Of a stretch of 44,970 bases of DNA, positions 8,398-17,760 are shown piece by piece. Below the pieces are notes generated by a model. That model saw nothing but the letters and a program-made list of their open reading frames with translations. It was not told where the DNA came from and made no database searches. A program made the position numbers and the translations under genes. This stretch comes from Pseudomonadota bacterium (GTDB lineage: Bacteria > Bdellovibrionota_C > UBA2361 > OMIW01). Every line of letters starts with the position of its first letter. Positions within the stretch are counted from its first letter, which is position 1. The stretch spans positions 1 through 44,970 of the forward strand of contig OMIW01000091.1 of assembly GCA_900299205.1 (NCBI GenBank), read 5' to 3'.

Positions 8398-9684
8398 ATG
8401 ACCGACGTCCTCTTCATACTCGATGAATTGTACCCTATTAAAAATGCCCCCTCGGTTCGCATCGAAAATCTCTATGCGGCGTTATCACCAGGGAAGGCGG
8501 TAGCAATCGGCGGAACTTCTTCTCCCCGCGATCCAAAAATGAATACCAATGGGGAAATTAATAGCGAAACTCCGCCCGGGTACATCACCATCCCCCGCCC
8601 CTCGGAGCGACGCCCTCTCGCTTTTGCAATTTTTCTCCTCAAATTGGGAGTTCAGGCTCTTAGAGCCGCAAAATTACTTCGCCCCAAAATCATCGTGCTC
8701 TCAGTCCCCAAATATGAGATGTTGCTTTTTGCCCCCCTGCTAGCGAGGTTGTGTTCACGACTTGTGATTGATGTCCGAGATTCTCTCTCATTTCTCGACT
8801 ATGGGGCGTATCTTGGGCACTTTCTTCCTCGGTGGCTTGCCTCACCGGTCGGCAGACTGATTAAGGTAATAGTCACCGGAATTCAGCGCCGGTCACTTCG
8901 GGCCGCCTCCGTTGTCACCGTCGCCAATCAAGGGATTGCGAGCTCTCTCTCTCACGACTTCATTCACCTTCTGCCCAATGGTGTCGATACGGAGAAATTT
9001 TGCCCCATCCCAAAATCTGGCACCAACAGCCCCAAGACGTCTGGAGAGCAGGACTCCTGTGACGACAATCCAATTCGTCTTGTATACCTCGGAAATTTTG
9101 CTGAGAAGGATACGTTTGATATAATCACCGAGTTGGGGCAGTCCTCGCAGATTCCATTCGTCATACATCTCATCGGCGAAGGACGAAACCGCGCTCAGGT
9201 AGTCGAAAACTTCGAGAGGGCGAGGGTACCGTTTGTCGACCACGGAACCATTCCTCACGAGAAACTTCCTACCCTTCTTGGCTCTATGGATCTCGGTTTT
9301 ATCTTCCGTGCCTCGGGCGTTGACGAGTCAATCCCCGTGGCGCTGTTCGAATTCGCGGCATGCGGCATACCTTCCCTTTGCAATAATATCGGTTTAATGG
9401 CGAAGGTAGTTCGGGAGCATAATCTAGGTTTTATTTGCAGTAGTGGTAGCGAGCTTGAGACCGCTCTTCAAACATGGCTCAGCAACCCATCAAAAGAGGA
9501 GTGGGCTCACTCGCTTCATAGAAAAGCTGTTCAGTCGTTTTCTCTCGGGTCCACGAGGTCCCTTTTTCGTGATCTGATCGAAAATCTGCTCGGCAATTTA
9601 TCAGGTAACCCGGCGCCATCCACACCAGTCCGCTCAGCTTTCTCCGTGAAGACCGGGCAAACCTCACATAGGGAAGCTCAATGA
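8398..9684 (+). CDS. Family 4 glycosyltransferase (GT-B fold)
   Basis: A 428-aa protein with the two-domain GT-B architecture. An N-terminal Rossmann domain contains PSVRIENLYAAL and LVIDVRDSLSF. The nucleotide-sugar half has LVYLGNFAEKD, LIGEGRNR (about 258-265) and the E-x7-E-like element around DESIPVALFEFAACG (about 308-322). GT4 enzymes transfer sugars from nucleotide donors onto lipid-linked or cell-wall acceptors at the cytoplasmic membrane. The C-terminal 40 residues are low complexity and may be disordered. The stop overlaps the start of the next gene by 4 bp (ATGA), showing translational coupling with the GT2 gene. It lies 117 bp after the GT39-like gene. Donor and acceptor cannot be read from sequence. 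Confidence 0.88.
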   Translation: MTDVLFILDELYPIKNAPSVRIENLYAALSPGKAVAIGGTSSPRDPKMNTNGEINSETPPGYITIPRPSERRPLAFAIFLLKLGVQALRAAKLLRPKIIVLSVPKYEMLLFAPLLARLCSRLVIDVRDSLSFLDYGAYLGHFLPRWLASPVGRLIKVIVTGIQRRSLRAASVVTVANQGIASSLSHDFIHLLPNGVDTEKFCPIPKSGTNSPKTSGEQDSCDDNPIRLVYLGNFAEKDTFDIITELGQSSQIPFVIHLIGEGRNRAQVVENFERARVPFVDHGTIPHEKLPTLLGSMDLGFIFRASGVDESIPVALFEFAACGIPSLCNNIGLMAKVVREHNLGFICSSGSELETALQTWLSNPSKEEWAHSLHRKAVQSFSLGSTRSLFRDLIENLLGNLSGNPAPSTPVRSAFSVKTGQTSHREAQ

Positions 9685-10664
9685 AGCTCATTATTCAGAT
9701 ACCGTGCTTCAATGAGGAACGGACTCTGCCGGCCGTATTTCGCGAAATGCCTCGCTCCATTCCGGGGATAACCTCAATTGAGTTTCAGATAATCGACGAC
9801 GGGTCAACCGATCGGACCGTGGAGGTTGCTCGCGAACTCGGAGTACACCATGTCGTCAGTGCAGGCTGTACCAATCGTCGATGGCTGGGTCGAGCATTCC
9901 GGCTCGGCGTCGACAACGCCTTGAGAGCTGGGGCCGACATCCTCGTCAATACCGATGGCGACAACCAGTATCCATCGACACTAATCCCCGACCTCGTAAA
10001 GCCAATCATTGAAGGCACCGCCGACATTGTGATTGGGGATAGGAATCCCGGACGAGTTGAGGAGTTCTCCTGGATAAAGCAAAGACTTCAGGTGCTTGGA
10101 AGTAGCGTCATTCAGTATCTCACTGGGGCCCCCGTTCCTGACGCAGTCAGTGGGTTCCGAGCGTACAGCCGCGAATCGCTCCTCAAAATTCATATCCTCA
10201 CAAATTTCACCTACACTGTTGACACCCTTATCCAAGCCCACATGAAGGGGCTAGATGTCGCGTGGTTGCCGATTCCCATAAATCCGAAAACACGCGAATC
10301 CCGCCTGATCAAAAGCCTACTCAACAAGGTACGCCGCTCAGGGATCACTATCCTGAGAATGGTGACTGTTTATCGCCCCTTCCAAACCTTTCTCGGGCTC
10401 ATGGCTGTTTTCCTTCTTCCCGGCCTCGTACTACTCGGTCGGTTCGGATATTTTTATCTCTTCACCCCCGGAGAGGCGGCAGGGCACGTTCAGTCCGTGG
10501 TGGTGGGAGGAGTGCTGCTAATAATCGCTGTACAGATGTTTGTTCTCGGGATCCTCGCTGAACTACTGGCGGCGAATAGAGCCCTGATCGAGGATATCCT
10601 CATGCGGTTGAAGCGAGTCGAGTTCAAGGAGGAGGGGAAACCAAAACATTGCTCCTCAAAATAA
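9681..10664 (+). CDS. Family 2 glycosyltransferase with C-terminal membrane anchor (DPM-like)
   Basis: A 327-aa protein starting with the GT-A fold: IPCFNEERTLP, then IDDGSTDRT (about 37-45), and NTDGDNQYP (about 90-98) with the DxD-type metal site. QRLQVLGSSVIQYLTG and PDAVSGFRAYSRE carry the acceptor-side residues typical of dolichyl/polyprenyl-phosphate sugar synthases. Two hydrophobic segments (about 235-260 and 272-300) follow, so it is membrane-bound. Members move a sugar from a nucleotide donor to a polyprenyl phosphate, which GT39-type enzymes such as the one two genes upstream can use. The ATG overlaps the GT4 stop codon, so the two are coupled. Confidence 0.9.
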   Translation: MKLIIQIPCFNEERTLPAVFREMPRSIPGITSIEFQIIDDGSTDRTVEVARELGVHHVVSAGCTNRRWLGRAFRLGVDNALRAGADILVNTDGDNQYPSTLIPDLVKPIIEGTADIVIGDRNPGRVEEFSWIKQRLQVLGSSVIQYLTGAPVPDAVSGFRAYSRESLLKIHILTNFTYTVDTLIQAHMKGLDVAWLPIPINPKTRESRLIKSLLNKVRRSGITILRMVTVYRPFQTFLGLMAVFLLPGLVLLGRFGYFYLFTPGEAAGHVQSVVVGGVLLIIAVQMFVLGILAELLAANRALIEDILMRLKRVEFKEEGKPKHCSSK

Positions 10665-10800
10665 AAATTTCAGGTGCTTAGGATATTTTTCAGGCGGTAA
10701 ATCAAATAACCCTTAGGAGAGCCCTTTTATTTAGCGCTCCGACCGCTCGGGTTTGGGCTTGATTGGACGGAGGGCGAGTTTGAATTTTCGGGAGGTTCCT

Positions 10801-11916
10801 GTGAGCATCAGTCCTGATTTAGCCCCCCCCCCAACAGGCCCTGCCCAGCCCCCCAGTCAGTTGACTCCTGTTATGGCATCGCAGCCAAGCACTGATGGGC
10901 TTCCCGCTTCCCTCAAAGGCCTGCTCGACCAAAAGTTCGCCGATCCTCGCCTCACCCCAGAGCAAAAGGAGCAAGCTCTGAAAGTAATACGTGGCTTGCT
11001 GGAAGAGGATCCTAAAACCGAGGTGTTTCTGGGTAATTCTCTCAAGGCTGGTGGGGTCGCCTTCCTGGCAAAGCTCGACGGTATGCCCGTTGAATATCAG
11101 CAAAAGATCATTTCCCGTGTTTCTTGCGGTAAATTGTACTTCGAGTCGTTGAATCGAACTCTTGATGCTTGGATTAGCGACGGTAGGAACCTTGAAGATT
11201 TGCTCGATTTTTTGCGGGGTGTCGACCGTTTACAGAATGCCGATCAGGTGTCGAGACTGATAAGTTCAGGGGGCATTCTCGCCGTCGTTCAGGCAGCAGG
11301 ACTTCCCGCAGTATCTCAAGGGGCGGGAGCCAGTTCTCCAACTGCCGCCGCAAGGGTGACGGCTCCCACGACAACTCAAACCGGGTCAATATTTTCCTTA
11401 AACACACCTCTACCGGATTTCTTCGCCCTATCAAACTCAACGTCGAAAACCGCTCCCCAGGTACTCGTTGCGGAAGCCCTTATTGATTTTGCAAAGAGGT
11501 GTCTTGAGGAAACACGGAAACAGAAGGAGGAACAAGGGGTCACAACGAGCATTTATTCCTTCGGTTCCCCCTCTACTCTGCGGGATCTTCAGCAGGCTCT
11601 CCAGATCGTGAGTGCGCGGTATGGGGGACCTGGCGATATGGCGCGGGCCTTGAGTAAATTGCCGGCGATTCAAACAGCCTTTAGGTCTGATATAGTGGGC
11701 TCGAATATCACGGCAGAGGAGATAGAGTCTTCGCTGCACTCTCTCATCACAAGCTGGAAAGGTCAGATACGCCCTCCCGAAGATCAGCCTTTCCCAGCCA
11801 CTGGGTCGACACCACCTACCAACCAACCGCAGACCTATCGTTCTCCGCAATCCGAACCCCCTGCAACGTCGCTTGTAAGCTTCGGTCGCCAAGGTACGAG
11901 TTCACATCCAGCTTAA
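10801..11916 (+). CDS. Unknown protein with Pro-rich ends and a C10 tract at its 5' end
   Basis: I prefer the GTG at 10801, giving 371 aa, over the track start (TTG 10753), because GGGAGG lies 5 nt upstream of it. The N-terminus (residues 7-25, APPPTGPAQPPSQ) and the C-terminus (about 330-371) are Pro/Ser/Thr-rich and probably disordered. The middle is helical, with an Ala/Thr-rich linker at about residues 170-190. There is no signal peptide or membrane segment. I recognise no family. Codons 8-11 contain ten consecutive C, a possible phase-variable tract. The last 101 bp overlap the 3' end of recJ on the opposite strand. Confidence 0.7.
   Translation: MSISPDLAPPPTGPAQPPSQLTPVMASQPSTDGLPASLKGLLDQKFADPRLTPEQKEQALKVIRGLLEEDPKTEVFLGNSLKAGGVAFLAKLDGMPVEYQQKIISRVSCGKLYFESLNRTLDAWISDGRNLEDLLDFLRGVDRLQNADQVSRLISSGGILAVVQAAGLPAVSQGAGASSPTAAARVTAPTTTQTGSIFSLNTPLPDFFALSNSTSKTAPQVLVAEALIDFAKRCLEETRKQKEEQGVTTSIYSFGSPSTLRDLQQALQIVSARYGGPGDMARALSKLPAIQTAFRSDIVGSNITAEEIESSLHSLITSWKGQIRPPEDQPFPATGSTPPTNQPQTYRSPQSEPPATSLVSFGRQGTSSHPA
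10823..10832. repeat. Poly-C tract (C10) in the 5' end of an ORF
   Basis: Ten consecutive C starting 22 nt after the preferred GTG start, encoding Ala-Pro-Pro-Pro. It is the longest G/C homopolymer I found in the window. Gain or loss of one base would shift the frame of the whole protein. Confidence 0.8.
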
Positions 11917-13645
11917 AAGCGACATCAACCTCTGCTCCCCTGGTGAGGGAGGGATGATAGGGCGTTCTCCAAAGCATACTGGTCAGCGTTCGCACACCGT
12001 CGGACAATACAGCCTTTAGATGTCCGCCCCGGAGTTCCCTCACATCGCTTACCTGAAGGTTTCGAGATAATAACACAGGTGCAGGATTTCCGACTCCGAA
12101 GGGGGCAAGTGTTTCAAAACGCTCGGCAAGGTTCAGGGACAGCTCCTCGAGCCCAACCTCAGTATCGACAGTAACAGTGGGCATCTTTTGCTCCTCCGTG
12201 AGCATACTGCCACAGGTCTCATCAAACGCCCGACAAAACCCCTTGAGCCGATCCGAGTCAATAGAAAATCCTCCGGCTCCCTCGTGACCACCGAAGCTCA
12301 CCAGATGGTCAGATAATCTAGCGAGAAGTTCGACCACACTTATTCCCCTGACTCCACGGACCGATCCTTTGAATAACCCGTCAGGGCCTCGCCCCATGAC
12401 CGCTGAGGGTCTGTAAAATTGCTCCACGAGTCGTTGTGCAACTATCCCGATGACACCAGGATGAAATTCGGGGTGCCAGACAGCTATACCGTCCAAAGAG
12501 CCTCCAGCCTGCCTGACTAATTCAAGAGCCTTGGCCCGAACGCGGCCTTCAACCTCTTGTCGCTCTGAATTTAATCTATCGAGTCGCTTCGCTAGTTTGG
12601 CACCCTCCGCCTGACTCTTCGTTGTTAGCAAACGCACAACGATATCACCATGCTCGATACGACCCGCCGCATTGATGCGAGGTCCCAATCCAAATGAAAC
12701 GTCGAATGAGCGCACGCCCGCCCGAATTCCCGCTACTTTTTTTAGTTCGCTCAGCCCCACTCGACCAGTGGTCTCGAGACACTCGAGCCCTCGCCTGGCG
12801 ATGATCCGATTCACCCCCTGTAAAGGCACCATGTCGCAAATAGTGCCAAGGCAAGCGAGGTCAAGGAAAGATCGGGGATCCACCTTAGCGGCCTGAGGAA
12901 TCATAGCCCGAGATGCTGCGATGAAATACCAGGTCAGCCCTGACGCACAAAGCAGCCGGTCTGCAAAAGCGCATCCCCTCTGATGAGGATTCACAAAAGC
13001 ATCAGCGGGATTTATCACCCCCGAAATATCGTGGTGATCGATAACTATCGTTTTCATTCCGAGGGACCGCGCGAGCTCAAGCTCGACTCCATTTTTTGTC
13101 CCAAAATCGACCGCAATAAGAAGACCCGCTCCATCCCGATGGGCTCGCTCAACGAGGGAAGAACTAAGGCCGTACCCATCCTCGAGACGATCAGGAACGT
13201 AGGCACCAGCGCTTGCACCAATCTGACTGAGAAAATCAACAAGCTGCGCGGCGCTTGTGAGTCCATCAACATCGAAATCCGAACAGACCGCAATATGCGA
13301 ACCAAGCGAGACAGCATCTCCCAACAGTTCAACGGCTTGACTGATATTTTTTAGACCAGATGGGTGGGGCAGTCCGTCGCGAAGGGACGGCTGAAGAAAC
13401 TGCTCGAGAGGCGTCCCAGGGGTAAATCCACGTGCGGCGAGAACTCTTGCGATAACCGGGTCGAGTTCATAAAGCTCCCTTATAGCCTTCGCAGAATCAA
13501 ATGCCTGAGGCCGCAGAATGAACTGTTTTGAGAGGGGGGAGAGGTTTGTCACTGGGGCTGTCCATTCTATGATATATTTCTCGGGCTGTTGGGGAGTTTG
13601 GAGCATACGCGGGTCAGCTATAATCCGCTCACAATCCCCATTCAT
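11816..13645 (-). CDS. recJ: RecJ, single-stranded-DNA-specific 5'-3' exonuclease
   Basis: A 609-aa protein of the DHH phosphoesterase superfamily. RecJ degrades single-stranded DNA 5'-3' in recombination and mismatch repair. Motif I is SDFDVDGLTSA (about 122-132), motif III is VIDHHDI (about 201-207), and the DHHA1 domain has SFGGHEGAGGFSI in the C-terminal third. The OB-fold end (LKAVLSDGVRTLTSMLW, then VDVAFKLDVNSYLG) is present, so it is full length. The track start overlaps the Nudix gene by 17 bp; a second ATG at residue 14 (13606) would remove the overlap. It is the last gene of a minus-strand set gspE-like, rppH, recJ. Its 3' end overlaps the unknown gene at 10801-11916 by 101 bp. Confidence 0.96.
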   Translation of the reverse strand: MNGDCERIIADPRMLQTPQQPEKYIIEWTAPVTNLSPLSKQFILRPQAFDSAKAIRELYELDPVIARVLAARGFTPGTPLEQFLQPSLRDGLPHPSGLKNISQAVELLGDAVSLGSHIAVCSDFDVDGLTSAAQLVDFLSQIGASAGAYVPDRLEDGYGLSSSLVERAHRDGAGLLIAVDFGTKNGVELELARSLGMKTIVIDHHDISGVINPADAFVNPHQRGCAFADRLLCASGLTWYFIAASRAMIPQAAKVDPRSFLDLACLGTICDMVPLQGVNRIIARRGLECLETTGRVGLSELKKVAGIRAGVRSFDVSFGLGPRINAAGRIEHGDIVVRLLTTKSQAEGAKLAKRLDRLNSERQEVEGRVRAKALELVRQAGGSLDGIAVWHPEFHPGVIGIVAQRLVEQFYRPSAVMGRGPDGLFKGSVRGVRGISVVELLARLSDHLVSFGGHEGAGGFSIDSDRLKGFCRAFDETCGSMLTEEQKMPTVTVDTEVGLEELSLNLAERFETLAPFGVGNPAPVLLSRNLQVSDVRELRGGHLKAVLSDGVRTLTSMLWRTPYHPSLTRGAEVDVAFKLDVNSYLGDRSLQATLQGVRIAENDRSAVGW

Positions 13646-14141
13646 GAATCCGCAGCTCTAACTCTTCGAGAGCCCGTTCATAACCGGAGCGACGAACAAT
13701 CGAAGTAAGCGATATGACCTCATCGCGAGGACACCACCGCCATTGCTGGAACTCGATGGGGAGGTGACGATCAAGCCTGATCTCCGAGTCCTCACCCTGA
13801 AATAGGATGACACAGAATTTTTGAGATTGACCCACGTAGGGTCGCAATTCGGCATCGCACAGATCCCGCTTTCGATTCTCCGACCAGAGATATTCGTTTA
13901 CAAGGGAGAGGTACCCAACCAGTCGACAGGAAGTCGGATCAATTCCCGTTTCCTCCTTGAGCTCCCGAAAAGCGTTCTCATCGAGAGAGCTCCCTCTATC
14001 AACCCCGCCTTGGGGAAACTGCCAATGGCCCGGTTCATCGAGACGTTCGCCGAGAAAGAGTTCTCTTTTCCGATTAAGAATTAACAAGGCCACGTTGGGC
14101 CTTAATAGGGGCAAATCTGATAGACCTGATGAATACTGCAT
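13629..14141 (-). CDS. rppH: RppH-type Nudix hydrolase (RNA pyrophosphohydrolase)
   Basis: A 170-aa single-domain Nudix protein. RppH removes pyrophosphate from the 5' triphosphate of mRNA and so starts decay; relatives cleave diadenosine polyphosphates. LPLLRPNVALLILN and GHWQFPQGGVDRG match the RppH/YgdP subfamily closely. The Nudix box covers residues 45-67 and keeps the metal-binding RELKEETG, but its first conserved Glu (box position 7) is Ser51. The start is supported by GAGGA about 11 nt upstream. It follows the secretion ATPase by 27 bp and overlaps recJ by 17 bp. An Ap4A hydrolase role cannot be excluded. Confidence 0.85.
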   Translation of the reverse strand: MQYSSGLSDLPLLRPNVALLILNRKRELFLGERLDEPGHWQFPQGGVDRGSSLDENAFRELKEETGIDPTSCRLVGYLSLVNEYLWSENRKRDLCDAELRPYVGQSQKFCVILFQGEDSEIRLDRHLPIEFQQWRWCPRDEVISLTSIVRRSGYERALEELELRIHEWGL

Positions 14142-14168
14142 AAACCGACATTCCTCGTCTCTTTCTGC

Positions 14169-15680
14169 TCACCGATCAAGCTGAGCTAGCGTCCGATATT
14201 GATCGACTCCAATTATTCCTGCCTCGAACATACGCTTTCCGCAGGACGCAAAAGGAAGGAAGCTATTCCCGTCCATCCTCTGATAAAACTCCCCTCGGCT
14301 GAGCCCTCTCCTCTTTAGCAGTCGCTGCAACTCGGGAGAAATCACGAGCGTTTGAGTTGCAAGATGAAGAGGCGGTTGAGACGCCATATGGACTCCCTCA
14401 GCTTGAACGAGCCGCTGCGCTACAACCGCGGAGATCCCTGAGAGCTCACTCAACCGACATGGAACCAAAGCAGCAAGCCGCTCGATAGCCTCAAATACAC
14501 ATCTCGCGTGAATAGTCGAGAGAACCAGGTGGCCACTCAAGGCAGCCTTCACCGCCGTTTGTGCACTCTCAGAGTCTCGGATTTCACCTATTACCAAGGT
14601 ATCTGGCCCCTGACGAAGAACTGCCCTCGCGGCGACCCCAAAGGTCAACCCGGCAGCTTCGTTTAGACTCGCCTGACTTACTCCCTCTATCCACCGCTCG
14701 ACCGGATCCTCTATGGAGATTACAACTCGGCCTACATCCACCAATCTCCGGAGTATACTGTACAAGGTGGTCGTTTTACCACTTCCCGTCGGCCCAACCA
14801 AAAGAGATAGACCACTTCCCTTAACGATGAGATCTTCAATGATCTGTCTTGTCTCAAGATCGAGCCCCAGGCAGTCAAGCGAATCATTTCGCGCGGATCT
14901 GCCGATCCGGAGAACCACCCGCTCACCAAAAATAGTAGGTAAAGAGCTAAAGCGAATCAAAACTGGATCAACGCCTTGATCCACAGGAAATCCGCCATCA
15001 AGAGGAGTAAGTTTGCGGCTAGGATCCACCCCAGCCAGTATCTTTAGTCGGGCCACAACGCGATCAAAGACCATCCGTTCACACAACGAGTCGGTCAATA
15101 TATGCATCTCTTTTCCGATGCGGAGACCAAGGATGATCTTATCTTTTGAAGGCGTCAGGTGGAGATCGCTCGCACACCGAGCTATCGCAAATTCAACCAG
15201 GGACGCTACAAACTCCGAAATGCTACTATCGCTAAAATCCCTGAGACGAGGATTCCATCCCTCAACTGACTTCGTGAACTTCCCTTCCCGAACCTCGGAA
15301 TCCGCCCTACCTGCGGCGGCAAGTAGTCGAGATTCACTTCCGTGGTAAGCCAATTCAATATCTCTCTGCAGATTAGTTCCCCGATAGGGAATAACTTGAA
15401 TCTGCTCTCCGACAACAAACTCGATCTCCCTCAATACCTTGTGCAGACTCTCGCTATCCCCAGCAATAGTGATTTGACGCCCCCGCCGTGACGAGAGAAT
15501 ACTCATGGGAAGAAATTGATACCGGATGGCGACCTCAAGGGGTACAAGCCGACGTGCTCGTTCACTTGAGTGAAGGGGCAATATTGTTTTCTGGGATTGT
15601 TCCTTGTCAGAGGGCCAATGAGGCGAATGAAATGTGTTAGAACTACTCCCCTCGTTGTCCATAATACCTCTATCGGTCAC
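14169..15680 (-). CDS. PilB/GspE-family secretion or pilus assembly ATPase lacking the zinc-binding cysteines
   Basis: A 503-aa hexameric-type ATPase. It has an MshEN/GspE-N-like start (RRLVPLEVAIRYQFLPMSI, about 43-61) and the bridging domain (ARCASDLHLTPSK, about 167-179). Walker A is VGPTGSGKT (about 295-303), the Asp box IEDPVE is at about 322, and Walker B plus catalytic Glu is LVIGEIRDSE (about 363-372). The His box is LSTIHA. These enzymes power assembly of type IV pili (PilB) or type II pseudopili (GspE) from the cytoplasmic face. The usual CxxC...CxxC zinc insert after QRLV is absent; only scattered single Cys remain. The start is GTG 15680 or ATG 15662. The prepilin genes at 30079-33534 could encode substrates, although they are not adjacent. 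Confidence 0.9.
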   Translation of the reverse strand: MTDRGIMDNEGSSSNTFHSPHWPSDKEQSQKTILPLHSSERARRLVPLEVAIRYQFLPMSILSSRRGRQITIAGDSESLHKVLREIEFVVGEQIQVIPYRGTNLQRDIELAYHGSESRLLAAAGRADSEVREGKFTKSVEGWNPRLRDFSDSSISEFVASLVEFAIARCASDLHLTPSKDKIILGLRIGKEMHILTDSLCERMVFDRVVARLKILAGVDPSRKLTPLDGGFPVDQGVDPVLIRFSSLPTIFGERVVLRIGRSARNDSLDCLGLDLETRQIIEDLIVKGSGLSLLVGPTGSGKTTTLYSILRRLVDVGRVVISIEDPVERWIEGVSQASLNEAAGLTFGVAARAVLRQGPDTLVIGEIRDSESAQTAVKAALSGHLVLSTIHARCVFEAIERLAALVPCRLSELSGISAVVAQRLVQAEGVHMASQPPLHLATQTLVISPELQRLLKRRGLSRGEFYQRMDGNSFLPFASCGKRMFEAGIIGVDQYRTLAQLDR

Positions 15681-15769
15681 CCAATGCCCCTACCGACGCC
15701 ACAGCCGGCTAGTACAGAACCCAATCTATCTTTCTATCGAGTTCGTGGGCGAAAAGGTTTCCTGTCGAA

Positions 15770-15796
15770 CCTTCTAACCACACTCCGTTAAGAAGG
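15770..15796. repeat. Hairpin between the atp operon and the secretion ATPase gene
   Basis: CCTTCTAAC (15770-15778) pairs with GTTAAGAAGG (15787-15796): 9 bp with one bulged base and an 8-nt loop. It lies in the 272-bp gap after atpC. No T-run follows directly on either strand, so a terminator role is uncertain. It could be an mRNA processing site between the two gene sets. Confidence 0.35.
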
Positions 15797-15952
15797 CTCT
15801 CTGGTTTTATGTCGAGCAAAAAAGCGGGGACGCGAAGGGTACCCAATGGACTTCGGCTATCGGTGCTGACAAGGTCGAAAAGCAAAGCGAACCTCAGGTG
15901 CTCCGCCCAAGAAAGGGCTTCCGAGGTTGCAAACTACTCCCTGAAGTAAACA

Positions 15953-16213
15953 CTAAAAGGCTCGAACCCAATCGGTGAGGACGACAACTTTACCATCCTG
16001 ACATTCAATACTCCCCTCGGAGATAGAGAATTTTTTGGTCTTTCCTGAAGCTGAAGCCACAACCTGTAGGTCGCCCTCTTCCAAGAGACCCACATAGGAA
16101 CAGTGCCCCGGCAGAATCTGGATCTGACCCGAGGGGGTAGACGCCGTGACCGTTGATACATCCTCCTGAGCGGCAACTCCGGCGGGTGTGACGAGTGAAA
16201 ATGATAGTATCAT
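15953..16213 (-). CDS. atpC: ATP synthase epsilon subunit, short form
   Basis: The track shows a longer ORF running back into atpD. The epsilon homology starts at the ATG at 16213, giving 86 aa: LSFSLVTPAG, then STVTASTPSGQIQILPGH (about residues 25-42), and the closing strands FSISEGSIECQDGKVVVLTD. This is the beta-sandwich domain that sits on gamma. The usual C-terminal two-helix domain (about 45-50 more residues in 130-140 aa subunits) is absent, because the stop follows directly after the sandwich. It is the last gene of the atp operon, 79 bp after atpD. Short epsilon subunits are known in a few lineages such as green sulfur bacteria. Confidence 0.88.
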   Translation of the reverse strand: MILSFSLVTPAGVAAQEDVSTVTASTPSGQIQILPGHCSYVGLLEEGDLQVVASASGKTKKFSISEGSIECQDGKVVVLTDWVRAF

Positions 16214-16292
16214 GAGGAACTCTCGGAGAGCGGGGTAACACGGTAAATTTCCGCAGAGTGTTACCCCTAAAGAAACCCTCGACAAGCCGAGG

Positions 16293-17735
<1,443 letters not shown>

Positions 17736-17760
17736 CTACTCCTGAATAAACGCCACTCTA

